Positions 37,695-46,456 are shown, counted from the first letter of the stretch. The stretch is DNA of 64,000 nt from Pandoraea pnomenusa (GCF_000767615.3 NZ_CP009553.3:4836001-4900000); one strand, 5' to 3'. A program made the numbers and translations. The notes: generated by a model not told the origin, from the letters alone.

Positions 37695-38304
37695 TGCCGC
37701 CCTTGCCTCCTCCTGTCGCTCCTGCGTTGACCCCACCCGCCGGCGCGCTCGTCGAAACGTCCGCGCGCTGGCTGGCATCGTTCTTGCCGAGATCGAAAAA
37801 AGTATAGGACAACGTGATCGTGTTCACATCCTTGGGCAGCTTCGTGTCCACCACGAACACCACCGGAAATTCCTTGGCCTCACCGGCCTTGAGCGTTTGC
37901 TGCGTGAAGCAGAAGCACTCGATCTTCTTGAAGTAGCTCGCGGCCTGCGCGGGGGCGTAGCTCGGGATCGCCTGGGCACGCACCTCGTGCTGCTGCTGGT
38001 TCGCCACTTCGTACTCGATGGTCGCGATCTCGCCCGGATGTACCGTCAGGCTGCTCTTCGCCGGCTTGAACCGCAAAGGTCCCTGCGCGTTGGCATCGAA
38101 CTCGACCGTGATCGTACGGCTCTTGTCCACCTGCGTATTACGGGCGGTAATCTCCGTGGCGCGATCGCCCAACTGGTTGATACCGACGAGATCGCAGAAC
38201 GCCCGGTAGAACGGCACCATCGCGTAGCCGAAACCGAACATCACCGCGACCAGCAGCAGCAACTTGCTGAAGGTACGCACATTGATTCGTCGCAAACCGC
38301 CCAT
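37687..38304 (-). CDS. ctaG: Cytochrome c oxidase assembly protein CtaG (Cox11)
   Basis: Copper chaperone that loads CuB of subunit I. The 205-residue protein has one N-terminal transmembrane helix (LLLLVAVMFGFGYAMVPFYRAFCDL) and a periplasmic domain with the copper-binding CFCF motif in KIECFCFTQQTLKAGE. The fold ends at TLSYTFFDL; the last 25 residues are a Gly/Ala-rich tail. It is in the oxidase operon directly after a 39-residue membrane protein gene. Confidence 0.95.
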   Translation of the reverse strand: MGGLRRINVRTFSKLLLLVAVMFGFGYAMVPFYRAFCDLVGINQLGDRATEITARNTQVDKSRTITVEFDANAQGPLRFKPAKSSLTVHPGEIATIEYEVANQQQHEVRAQAIPSYAPAQAASYFKKIECFCFTQQTLKAGEAKEFPVVFVVDTKLPKDVNTITLSYTFFDLGKNDASQRADVSTSAPAGGVNAGATGGGKGGNG

Positions 38305-38392
38305 ATCCGCCTTGAAGACCGCCGTGAAGACACCTCGTTGCTGCCGCGACCGCCGGGGCCACCCTGTGTCCCGCCCGGGCGGGACGCAGGGA

Positions 38393-38512
38393 TCAGATAC
38401 CGCCCATCAGCTTGGTCTTGATCATCACACCGAAGAAGAAGACCAGCACAACCGAGGCGAGAATCAGCCCGGTGCGCAGGTTCTTCGTTCGCTGTTCGCG
38501 ACTTGCCGTCAT
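38393..38512 (-). CDS. Cytochrome oxidase small assembly protein
   Basis: 39-residue protein beginning MTASREQRTKNLRTGLIL, with one transmembrane helix (SVVLVFFFGVMIKTKLMGGI at the C-terminus). Tiny proteins of this pattern (basic N-terminus, FFFGVMIKT) lie between ctaD and ctaG in Burkholderiales and are annotated as oxidase small assembly protein. It starts two bases after the ctaD stop. The longer upstream frame is not used because it overlaps ctaD. Confidence 0.8.
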   Translation of the reverse strand: MTASREQRTKNLRTGLILASVVLVFFFGVMIKTKLMGGI

Positions 38513-38514
38513 GT

Positions 38515-40107
38515 TCAATGCACCTTCGGCGGGGTCTCGAACGTGTGGAACGGCGCCGGGCTCGGCACGGTCCACTCAAGTCCCTCCGCACCGTCCCACG
38601 GCTTGGCTTCGGCGGCGGGGCCGCCACGCCATGTCGGCAGCGCAACGAAGAACAGGAAGTACACCTGCATCAGGCCGAAACCGAACGCACCGATCGTGGC
38701 GATCTGATTGAAGTCGGTGAACTGTGCCGGGTAGTCGGCATAGCGACGCGGCATGCCGGCGAGTCCCAGGAAGTGCATCGGGAAGAACGTCACGTTGAAC
38801 GTGATCAGCGAGCCCCAGAAGTGGAACTTGCCACGCCACTCGTTGTACATGTGACCTGTCCACTTCGGCACCCAGTAGTAGAACCCCGAGAACAACGCGA
38901 AGAGTGAACCGGCCACCAGTACGTAGTGGAAGTGCGCCACCACGTAGTAAGTGCCGTGCATCTGAATGTCGAGCGGCGCCAGCGAGAGCATCAGGCCGGT
39001 GAAGCCACCCATCGTGAACACGAACAGGAAGCCGACGGCGAAGAGCATCGGGGTCTCGAACGTGAGCGAGCCCTTCCACATCGTGGCAACCCAGTTGAAC
39101 ACCTTCACGCCGGTCGGCACCGAGATCAGCATCGTGGCGTACATGAAGAAGAGCTGCCCCGTGACCGGCATGCCCGTCACGAACATGTGGTGCGCCCACA
39201 CCATGAACGACAGGATCGCGATCGACGCCGTGGCGTACACCATCGAGCTATAGCCGAACAGCGGCTTGCGCGAGAACGCCGGGATCACCTGCGACACGAT
39301 CCCGAACGCCGGCAGAATCATGATGTACACCTCCGGGTGTCCGAAGAACCAGAAGATGTGCTGGTACATCACCGGGTCGCCCCCGCCTGCCGCGTTGAAG
39401 AACGACGTGCCGAAGTGACGGTCCGTGAGCAGCATCGTGATGGCGCCCGCGAGCACCGGCATCACGGCGATGAGCAGATAGGCGGTGATCAGCCACGTCC
39501 ACACGAACATCGGCATCTTCATGAGCGTCATGCCCGGCGCGCGCATGTTCAGAATGGTCACGATGATGTTGATCGCGCCCATGATCGACGAGGCACCCAG
39601 AATGTGCGCGCCGAAGATCGCCAGATCCTGTCCCGGGCCCATCTGCACCGACAGCGGCGCATACATCGTCCAGCCGGCCGCCGTGGCGCCGCCCGGCACG
39701 AGGAACGACGAGATCAGCAGCAGGCCGCCGACCGGCAGCAGCCAGAAGCTGAAGTTGTTCATGCGCGCGAACGCCATGTCGGACGCACCGATCTGCAGCG
39801 GAATCATCCAGTTCGCGAAGCCTACGAACGCCGGCATGATTGCACCGAAAATCATCACCAGCCCGTGCATGGTGGTGAGCTGGTTGAAGAACTCCGGACG
39901 AATGAACTGCAGGCCCGGCTCGAACAATTCCGCACGGATCATCAGCGCCATCACACCGCCCGAGAGCAGCATGACGAACGAGAAGATCATGTACATCGTG
40001 CCGATGTCCTTGTGATTCGTCGCGAACAGCCAGCGACGCCATCCGTGCGGATGGTCGTGCGCGTGATCGTCGTGACCCGCCACGTGATCGTGAGCGATGG
40101 AACTCAT
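38515..40107 (-). CDS. ctaD: Cytochrome c oxidase subunit I
   Basis: Catalytic subunit with haem a, haem a3 and CuB. The 530-residue, 12-helix protein contains TNHKDIGTMYMIFSF, the haem a ligand region LTTMHGLVMIFGAIMP, the CuB/haem a3 region IFWFFGHPEVYIMILPAFG (His-Pro-Glu-Val-Tyr), the following MVWAHHMFVTG double histidine, and HFHYVLVAG. ATG 40107 precedes a His-rich N-terminal extension that could bind metal. It lies 34 bases after ctaC. Confidence 0.98.
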   Translation of the reverse strand: MSSIAHDHVAGHDDHAHDHPHGWRRWLFATNHKDIGTMYMIFSFVMLLSGGVMALMIRAELFEPGLQFIRPEFFNQLTTMHGLVMIFGAIMPAFVGFANWMIPLQIGASDMAFARMNNFSFWLLPVGGLLLISSFLVPGGATAAGWTMYAPLSVQMGPGQDLAIFGAHILGASSIMGAINIIVTILNMRAPGMTLMKMPMFVWTWLITAYLLIAVMPVLAGAITMLLTDRHFGTSFFNAAGGGDPVMYQHIFWFFGHPEVYIMILPAFGIVSQVIPAFSRKPLFGYSSMVYATASIAILSFMVWAHHMFVTGMPVTGQLFFMYATMLISVPTGVKVFNWVATMWKGSLTFETPMLFAVGFLFVFTMGGFTGLMLSLAPLDIQMHGTYYVVAHFHYVLVAGSLFALFSGFYYWVPKWTGHMYNEWRGKFHFWGSLITFNVTFFPMHFLGLAGMPRRYADYPAQFTDFNQIATIGAFGFGLMQVYFLFFVALPTWRGGPAAEAKPWDGAEGLEWTVPSPAPFHTFETPPKVH

Positions 40108-40141
40108 ACCCAATCTCCTTGCTTCGAACTGGTCGAACGAC

Positions 40142-41350
40142 TTAACTGTTCTTCGCTGCGTCTGCGGCGGCCCCTGCGGCATTCGCCGACTTGTTGCCGC
40201 GCGCATCGCGCACCTGCGCCGGCTGAACCACGTCGCCGGTCTTGTTGCTCCACGAGTTGCGCTCGAACGTGATGACGGACGCAAGCTCCACATCGTTCAG
40301 ATGCGACCAGTTGGGCATCGCGTTCTTGCCGTGCAGCACGATGCTGATGTGGTCGGCCACCGGACCCGTCGCGATCTTCGATCCGTCGAGCGCAGGGAAC
40401 GCGCCGCCCCCCTTGCCATTCGGCTGGTGGCACACGGCGCAGTTCGCGGCGTAGACCTTCTGACCGCGCTCCATCAGTTCCTGCACGGTGTATGTCTTGT
40501 TCGGGTCGTCTGCGGAAGCGGCCATCTGCTTTTTCTGCGTGTCGACCCACTTGTTGTAATCCTCTTCCGAGACGACCTTCACCACGACCGGCATGAACGC
40601 ATGCTCCTTGCCGCACAACTCGGTGCAGAAGCCACGGTACTCACCGACCTTCTCGGCCTTGAACCACGTATCGCGCACGAAGCCCGGAATCGCGTCCTGC
40701 TTGATGCCGAACGCCGGCACGTAGAACGAGTGGATCACGTCATTGGCGGTGGTGATCAGGCGCACCTTCTTGTTGACCGGCACCACGAGCGGGTTGTCGA
40801 CCTCCTGAAGGTACGTGTTGCCCTTCGCTTCCTGGCCGTCGATCTGGCTGCGCGGCGTGGCGAGCGTGGAGAGGAACTTGATGCCCTCGCCTTCGCCCTT
40901 CAGGTAGTCGTAGCCCCATTTCCACTGATAACCGGTGACCTTGATCGTCAGATCGGCATTGGAGGTGTCCTTCATTGCCACCACGGTCTTCGTGGCGGGC
41001 AGCGCCATGAGAATCACGATGATGAACGGCACGACCGTCCAGATCACCTCGACCGTGGTGCTTTCATGGAAATTCGCGGGTTGATGGCCCTTGGATTTGC
41101 GGTGCTTGAAGATCGAGTAGAACATCACGCCGAACACGCCGATGAAGATCACCAGGCAGATGATCAGCATCATGGTGTGGAGGCTGTGAAGCTCTTCCGC
41201 GAGTTTCGTGACCGGCGGCTGGAAGTTGAGTTCGTTGACGGCCGGCCCCCCCGGCATATCCGTGACCGCCGCCAGCGCCAGTGAGGGAGCGCCGGCGAGC
41301 AGTGAGGCGCCCGCAAGGAAAGCCGCCAAGGCGTGTTTCGTTGTTTTCAT
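40142..41350 (-). CDS. ctaC: Cytochrome c oxidase subunit II with C-terminal cytochrome c domain
   Basis: Electron-entry subunit. The 402 residues comprise a signal peptide (to about 28), two transmembrane helices (about 57-80 and 100-120), the CuA domain with ligands in YRGFCTELCGKEHAFM, and a fused C-terminal cytochrome c domain with haem motif CAVCH and the axial methionine region NAMPNW. The fused cytochrome makes this a caa3-type enzyme. First gene of the oxidase operon ctaC-ctaD-ctaG-ctaE. Confidence 0.97.
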   Translation of the reverse strand: MKTTKHALAAFLAGASLLAGAPSLALAAVTDMPGGPAVNELNFQPPVTKLAEELHSLHTMMLIICLVIFIGVFGVMFYSIFKHRKSKGHQPANFHESTTVEVIWTVVPFIIVILMALPATKTVVAMKDTSNADLTIKVTGYQWKWGYDYLKGEGEGIKFLSTLATPRSQIDGQEAKGNTYLQEVDNPLVVPVNKKVRLITTANDVIHSFYVPAFGIKQDAIPGFVRDTWFKAEKVGEYRGFCTELCGKEHAFMPVVVKVVSEEDYNKWVDTQKKQMAASADDPNKTYTVQELMERGQKVYAANCAVCHQPNGKGGGAFPALDGSKIATGPVADHISIVLHGKNAMPNWSHLNDVELASVITFERNSWSNKTGDVVQPAQVRDARGNKSANAAGAAADAAKNS

Positions 41351-41417
41351 AGCTTCCTTACCCAAAATTACCATCCAAATCCTCCCTGGCGGTCGCCCGA
41401 GATCGTCTCCATCTCTC

Positions 41418-41891
41418 TCAGGCCTGTTGGGCAAGACAACGGCGCAGCTCGCGCGCAAACGTTTCGCGGCGATGCGGCGCAAGATAGGCGCCGACGGTGA
41501 TCGAGCGGCCGCCCGAGCGCAATACGATGCGCGTGCGCGGCGGTGTCTCGACGTCGATGCGTACCCAGCGGGGATTGAACTCGTACTGCGTCAACCTCTG
41601 TGCTGAACGTTGCTCGACCACAAGGCTCATGGGCGACAACCGAATGACCTCGTAATCTGTGGCATGCCGGGCATGAATGACGAACGCAACGCCCACCACG
41701 AGCAAGTCCAGGCCTGTGAACGGCAAGACCAACCACCCACCGCGCCACGCCGCAATCAAGGCAACACCCAGCGACACGGCGGCCAACGACAGGTAGAACA
41801 GGACAAACTGGCGCGGCGATATCGCGCAGTTGCGCTTGTGCGTCCATTCCTTCGTCACCGATCCGGCGTCGGAAGAAGAGGCTGCGAGCAT
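41418..41891 (-). CDS. DUF2244 integral membrane protein
   Basis: 157-residue protein with two adjacent transmembrane helices (about 30-50 and 53-75; FVLFYLSLAAVSLGVALIAA then LVLPFTGLDLLVVGVAFVIH) and a C-terminal cytoplasmic domain with NPRWVRIDVE and an RRETFARELRRCL helix, matching DUF2244. The family is linked to cytochrome oxidase loci. ATG 41891 follows a GGTGA sequence; GTG 41900 is an alternative. It is the last conserved gene before the biosynthetic island. Function unknown. Confidence 0.83.
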   Translation of the reverse strand: MLAASSSDAGSVTKEWTHKRNCAISPRQFVLFYLSLAAVSLGVALIAAWRGGWLVLPFTGLDLLVVGVAFVIHARHATDYEVIRLSPMSLVVEQRSAQRLTQYEFNPRWVRIDVETPPRTRIVLRSGGRSITVGAYLAPHRRETFARELRRCLAQQA

Positions 41892-42501
41892 CGCCGTCAC
41901 CCGTGGGGCATTTTGGGTCTTTCATGTCCGACGGCCGGGAACCAACTGCGTCCGGGCCGCGACAAACTGCCGCATTATAGAACGCGCCTTCTCGAAGCGA
42001 CAACATTGATACCGAGTATTTGGCGCGCCATAGCATTCTCCTGAACTCATTGATGCAAAAGGGAAATCCGGTAATTCCCCTAGCAGAAAAACATCGCTGC
42101 CACGCATCTACGGGATACTCCCTATGCGCCCCGCGTTTGACACAATGCAGCACGGAATCACTCGTTGCGGTGTCCTGAATACCCTTCGGTCCACCGCGAT
42201 GCGCGCCCACAGTCACGCATGACGACCGGTAATCGCCGGTGTCCCCCGTTCCGGCATTCACGCCTTGCATAAATGCGCGAGACGCGATGCCGTCGAGCCG
42301 GCGTCGCTGCAATGCGGGATTCGTCCGATATCCATCAACAGTAGACGCTGCGCCCGATTTCACATGCGACGTTATGTCGCGCCTGCTGGCGGTGAGCCGT
42401 CGACGCCATGCGCCCCCAATGTCGCGACCTGCGGCGACACGCCGTACGCGCATCCCTTATCCGCATGCTACAAGCGAACATCGTCCCTACATCGCCATGC
42501 C
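41892..42501. other. Non-coding stretch between the oxidase operon and the luxR gene
   Basis: About 600 bases, less GC-rich in its first half than its surroundings. It must contain the promoters of DUF2244/luxR, but no confident -35/-10 pair was recognised. A small dyad GGGAA-N9-TTCCC lies at 42061-42079. Frames through the second half show no family-like protein. This is the left edge of the island. Confidence 0.5.
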
Positions 42502-43494
42502 ATGCGTGCCACGCGCTGCACCACACCCCGTTCGTTCACCGACCATCTGAGCGCACTGCACGCGGCCAGCGACGTCGATGGCGTACGCGCCGCGCTGGTG
42601 CCGCTGTGTCGCGCGCTCAGGCAACGCTACTTCAGCTATCGCGGCCATTTCCCATTGCCGGGCGATGGCGTGGCCTTGCCACGACTCGGCAATCTGCCCC
42701 GAACGTGGGAGGCACAATACGAGCGGCGGCGATACGCCGCGGTCGACCCGGTGCTTGCGCTCGCCGCTCGTCAACTCACGCCCGTGGAATGGACGCCCGC
42801 GCTCTATGTCTCGCCTCAGGCGCGTGAGCTGCTGCGAGAGCAGCGCGCCGCGGGTTTGCGCGCTGGAATCACGTACCCCGTGTTTACCCCTTCCGGGGCA
42901 TCCGGCACGTTGAGTCTGTCGTCGCCTCATGCGCCGGCGCGACGCCTTCGTGCAAGCGGCCCCCACGCCTGGGTGTTGCATGCGGGTGCCATGCTGGCCA
43001 TGCACGTGCACGAAGCTGTCTGGCGCATCGTGCAACGCGACGCCCTGCGCGCGCATGCACCGGTTCTAACGCCGCGGGAGCGCGAATGCCTGCAATGGGT
43101 CGCACGCGGCAAGACGTCGTGGGAAATCGGGCGCATCCTCACCATTTCCGAACACGGCGTCGTTTTCCATTTGCGCAGTGTCATGCGCAAATTCAACGTC
43201 TCGAGCCGACATCGGGCGGCAAGGCTCGCCAGCGATTACGGCCTGCTCGATGACGGGCCGGCCACCGTGTCGTCACACGATCCGGGCCGCTCCTCGCCGC
43301 CCTCGCCCTCTTCGCCCTCTTCGCCCTCTTCGCCCTCTTCGTCTTCCTCGCCACATTCGCGGTCTTCGCCATGCGCGCCATCCGCCGCACCGCCCGAGGC
43401 ACCGTCCATGCAAGTCCAGGCGCTCGCTCCCCCGCTGTCGCTTGTCACTTTCGGGTGGCCAGATCCGCGAGCGTCCTGTACCGCGTCAACGTGA
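42502..43494 (+). CDS. LuxR-family quorum-sensing regulator (solo) with Ser/Pro-rich tail
   Basis: 330-residue transcription factor. Residues about 10-170 form an autoinducer-binding domain with W69, Y73, D82, P83 and W97 at exactly the TraR spacing, plus a glycine in AGITYPVF. Residues 186-245 form the LuxR helix-turn-helix with E193, L197 and G203 (LTPRERECLQ, then ARGKTSWEIG). Residues 250-330 are an unusual disordered tail with SPS repeats. No luxI-type gene is present in the window. ATG 42502 is chosen at the start of the domain; its Shine-Dalgarno is poor. It converges on the biosynthetic operon, which it probably regulates (inference). Confidence 0.88.
   Translation: MRATRCTTPRSFTDHLSALHAASDVDGVRAALVPLCRALRQRYFSYRGHFPLPGDGVALPRLGNLPRTWEAQYERRRYAAVDPVLALAARQLTPVEWTPALYVSPQARELLREQRAAGLRAGITYPVFTPSGASGTLSLSSPHAPARRLRASGPHAWVLHAGAMLAMHVHEAVWRIVQRDALRAHAPVLTPRERECLQWVARGKTSWEIGRILTISEHGVVFHLRSVMRKFNVSSRHRAARLASDYGLLDDGPATVSSHDPGRSSPPSPSSPSSPSSPSSSSSPHSRSSPCAPSAAPPEAPSMQVQALAPPLSLVTFGWPDPRASCTAST
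43303..43338 (+). repeat. 9-bp tandem repeat (TCGCCCTCT x4) in the luxR 3' end
   Basis: Four perfect copies of TCGCCCTCT, with degenerate copies on both sides, encode the Ser-Pro-Ser run in the LuxR tail. Copy-number changes by slippage would keep the frame and alter tail length. Confidence 0.9.
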
Positions 43495-44089
43495 ACGTGT
43501 CGCTTGCGGCATTCACGAACGATCCTCCGCCCAACCGTCCGATCGGGCGAAGCCCGGCAAGATCGACTTGATGCGAGACCGGATCGAGCAGTGCAGCATC
43601 GACGTGCGCCGCCAGCACGGTCCCGAGTACGACCCACCCGCCGCCGGGCGACGCGCTGATTTCGATCACGTCGCGCACCCGGCACTCATATGCAACGGCC
43701 GCCTCCCGAACACGCGGCGGCCGGACGCGCGACGACGCGACGGGTGTCACACCGGCCAGATCGAACTCCGACTCCCCCGGGGGCAACGGCGCGGCGGAGA
43801 GATTCACGGCGTCGATATTCGACGCGCTGGCCACGTTCACAACGAACTCCGGCACGGCCTCGATGTTGCGGAGCGTGTCTTTCTTTCGCTTCGGCGGGGG
43901 CGGCACCACCGGGCAGAACAACACGGTCATCGGCACACAGCACACCCCCATGAAGTATGCGTACGGCGCAAGATTCAGACGCCCTTCGGCGTCGACCGTA
44001 CTCACCCACGCAATGGGGCGCGGCAGGATCGTGCTCATCATGAAGTTGTAGATACTCGACTCGTCGAGGGTAGTTGGGTCCAATTCCAT
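43445..44089 (-). CDS. Flavin reductase-like (DIM6/NTAB family) FMN-binding protein
   Basis: 214-residue split-barrel flavoprotein of the flavin reductase-like family. Recognisable parts are RPIAWVSTVDAEGRLNLAPYAYF at the N-terminus, KKDTLRNIEAVPEFVVNV, and a C-terminal RLGGGSF segment. Members supply reduced flavin or act as NAD(P)H:flavin oxidoreductases. ATG 44089 has a GGAG Shine-Dalgarno. It is the last gene of the minus-strand island operon, 145 bases after the D-amino-acid-oxidase-like gene, and its 3' end overlaps the end of luxR by 50 bases. It could provide electrons to the di-iron oxygenase or recycle flavin (inference). Confidence 0.85.
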   Translation of the reverse strand: MELDPTTLDESSIYNFMMSTILPRPIAWVSTVDAEGRLNLAPYAYFMGVCCVPMTVLFCPVVPPPPKRKKDTLRNIEAVPEFVVNVASASNIDAVNLSAAPLPPGESEFDLAGVTPVASSRVRPPRVREAAVAYECRVRDVIEISASPGGGWVVLGTVLAAHVDAALLDPVSHQVDLAGLRPIGRLGGGSFVNAASDTFTLTRYRTLADLATRK

Positions 44090-44234
44090 GTCGCCGCTCC
44101 GGTTGGCGCATCGCGCCGATTGATAGGGACGATTGCTGCGCTCGCACGCTCGTGGTGAACGAGACATCTGCGCTGTCTGAGGTGTCGGATGTGTCCGGGC
44201 CGTCAGGAGCACGGGTTTGAGCGACGTGAATCCG

Positions 44235-45188
44235 TCAACCATCCTCCTCGACCATGCGCACGACATCGTCGGCGCATCCCCATGACAACGTGAATCCACC
44301 GCCGCCGTGTCCGTAGTTGTGGAGCAACCTCGCATGCCGCGAGTCGCGCGCCACGCGCACCGTCCGCCGCACGGGCCGGAAACCGACCCGCGCTTCGATG
44401 ACGCGAAGTCGCGCCACCCCCTCGCACAACCGCGAGCAACGCTCGACAATGTCGTCGATTCGCGCGTTGCCAACGAGCGTCGATGTGAGTTCCGCGTCGG
44501 CCGTTCCACCGAGAATGACGTCATGCCCGCGATCGACGATATAGGATGGTGCGACCGGGTCGGAATCGTCGATGAAGCAGCCCTTCACGCACGGGTCACT
44601 CGCCGCGCGCAGCACCACGGCTCGCGACAACGCTAGGTCGTCGTCGCCGAAACGTCGGCTGCCGTAACCACAGCAATTCACCACCCAATCCGCCTGATCG
44701 AGCAGAGGTATGGGGTCGTCGACCCGTGTCAGCACGCACCGGCCGCCGGCGTCGAGAAAGGTATTCATGAGATAGCGCAGATAAACGGCGGCGTCGGCAA
44801 CGGGCACGTCCATCCGGTATGCACATGCAAATCCTTCGGGAACGTTGTGCGGTGCGACCCGGCTGAGGCGGCGAGCGCATTCGGCCCACCATGGCGCTCC
44901 CGCGTCGTGACGAAAGTACTCGGTCAACGCTCGCATGCGGATACCCGATGACGCATCCTCAGCGAGCCGGGCCATCGTTGCGTAGGTTTTTCCGGCGCGA
45001 GCCAGATAAACAAAGTCCGGCGCCTGATAGAACGGATGCCAGATCGCGGCGGCAAGTGCCGAGGTCGTCTGCGACGGCCCCTCGGCGGCATGCACCTCGA
45101 CATCACATCCTGCCAGGCAAAGCGCTACGGCACTGGTCAGTCCGCTGACGCCTGCGCCGAGCACGACGACCTGTCGACGACGCGTCAT
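44235..45188 (-). CDS. D-amino-acid oxidase family FAD-dependent oxidoreductase
   Basis: 317-residue flavoenzyme. The N-terminal Rossmann motif VVVLGAGVSGLTSA binds FAD. The C-terminal region carries the DAO signature around HNYGHGGGGFTLSWG, and the substrate-carboxylate arginine is in VGFRPVRR, as in D-amino-acid and D-aspartate oxidases. It probably oxidises a C-N bond of an amino acid to an imine or keto acid using oxygen. ATG 45188 overlaps the stop of the PLP-enzyme gene as ATGA, so the genes are coupled. In the island it may tailor the diaminopropionate-derived product; the substrate is unknown. Confidence 0.88.
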   Translation of the reverse strand: MTRRRQVVVLGAGVSGLTSAVALCLAGCDVEVHAAEGPSQTTSALAAAIWHPFYQAPDFVYLARAGKTYATMARLAEDASSGIRMRALTEYFRHDAGAPWWAECARRLSRVAPHNVPEGFACAYRMDVPVADAAVYLRYLMNTFLDAGGRCVLTRVDDPIPLLDQADWVVNCCGYGSRRFGDDDLALSRAVVLRAASDPCVKGCFIDDSDPVAPSYIVDRGHDVILGGTADAELTSTLVGNARIDDIVERCSRLCEGVARLRVIEARVGFRPVRRTVRVARDSRHARLLHNYGHGGGGFTLSWGCADDVVRMVEEDG

Positions 45189-46456
45189 GGTCGCGCATCC
45201 GCCTTCCCGGCGAGCCGCCGGTTGTCTTGCGTATGGTGTGGCCCGACATCCAGGATGTCGGGGGCGCCATCCAATGGCGCGTGTTCCGACGCCTGTGCGG
45301 ATTTGAGCCCGCTGCCCGTGCCGAGCACCACCACGCGCGCTCCCGGTGCGATCAGCCCGCTTGCCAGACAATCGCGCAGCGCGGCGTAGCCTGCCGCCGA
45401 AGATGGCTCGAACCAGAGGCCAAACTGCTGCGCGAGGGCGCGCGAGGCCGTCATGATCTGTGCGTCGCTGATCACAACGCAATCGCCACGCGTCGCCCGC
45501 AATGCGCTCAATGCAGCGAAGTGATCGCGCGGACGCTCGACACAGAGGCTGTCGGCCACCGAATCGGGATGCACCGCAACCGGCGCGTCCGGCAGGTCGA
45601 TGTCGCGGTGTCTCCCGTGCACCCGCCAGTCTCGCGCAATGCTGTTCGAGCACTCGGCTTGCGCGGCGAGCAATCGGGGGACGGACGACGTGATGCCAAG
45701 GGAGAACAGATCGAAGAATCCCGTTGCGATCCCGGATAGCAGGTTACCGTCTCCCGTCGGGACGATTACCCAATCCGGTACTTGCCAATCGAGCGACTCC
45801 GCAATTTCGAATGCACACGTCTTCTTTCCCTCTCGAGTGAACGGATTGACGCCGGTGTTTCGGCAGCAGACCCGCGCGTCGTCGGCCATCCGCTCCGCAA
45901 TATCGAACGCGGTGTCATACCCGCCCTCCACCAATCGAACCGTCGCGCCATATGCGCGGATCTGCGCCAGTTTCGCCGACGGCGCCGTGGCGGGCACCAA
46001 TACGGTCGCACCCATGGCATGCGACGCTGCGATGCAAGCGAGCGATGCACCGGCGTTGCCGGTCGACGCCGTGACGACTCGCGTGCATCCCGATCGTCTC
46101 GCTGCGGCGAGCACCAGCTCCGTCGCCCGGTCCTTGAGCGAACCGCTCGGGTTGCGCGCTTCGTCCTTGACCCAAAGGTGCGCGCCGCGCTCGACACCGC
46201 AGTCGACCAGCGGCGTTCCGCCAACGGCCAACCGGCTGCGCCAGCGGGCTTCGACAGGCAAGAGGGCCGCGTAGCGCCACATGCCCTGGCCACGGAACGC
46301 ACGGACAAGATCCGCCGCGGCGGGCGAATGGCTGTCGGCTTTGCGTTCGACCCGCAGGTTCTGGCCGCACACATGACAACGATACCGAATGCCATCCCAC
46401 GGTTGCGGCGTCGCGCATCGCACACAGACATAGTGGTAGGAAAACGCGCAAGTCAT
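45185..46456 (-). CDS. Threonine synthase-like PLP enzyme with N-terminal zinc ribbon
   Basis: 423-residue fold-type II PLP enzyme. An N-terminal zinc ribbon has C11, C14, C27 and C30 (CVRC, then CHVC). The PLP lysine is K108 in NPSGSLKDRAT, followed by the STGNAGAS loop that binds substrate. This is the threonine synthase (ThrC) architecture, and the enzyme would perform beta- or gamma-replacement or elimination on an amino acid such as an O-phospho derivative. It is probably a specialised paralogue, given the operon. ATG 46456 overlaps the carbamoyltransferase stop as ATGA; a GTG nine bases upstream is an alternative. A resistance copy of ThrC is another possibility. Confidence 0.85.
   Translation of the reverse strand: MTCAFSYHYVCVRCATPQPWDGIRYRCHVCGQNLRVERKADSHSPAAADLVRAFRGQGMWRYAALLPVEARWRSRLAVGGTPLVDCGVERGAHLWVKDEARNPSGSLKDRATELVLAAARRSGCTRVVTASTGNAGASLACIAASHAMGATVLVPATAPSAKLAQIRAYGATVRLVEGGYDTAFDIAERMADDARVCCRNTGVNPFTREGKKTCAFEIAESLDWQVPDWVIVPTGDGNLLSGIATGFFDLFSLGITSSVPRLLAAQAECSNSIARDWRVHGRHRDIDLPDAPVAVHPDSVADSLCVERPRDHFAALSALRATRGDCVVISDAQIMTASRALAQQFGLWFEPSSAAGYAALRDCLASGLIAPGARVVVLGTGSGLKSAQASEHAPLDGAPDILDVGPHHTQDNRRLAGKADARP

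Noticed and set aside
42239..42550. Possible small gene before luxR (103 codons)
   Set aside because: Overlaps the luxR start in another frame, has no family-like pattern, and lacks a Shine-Dalgarno sequence.
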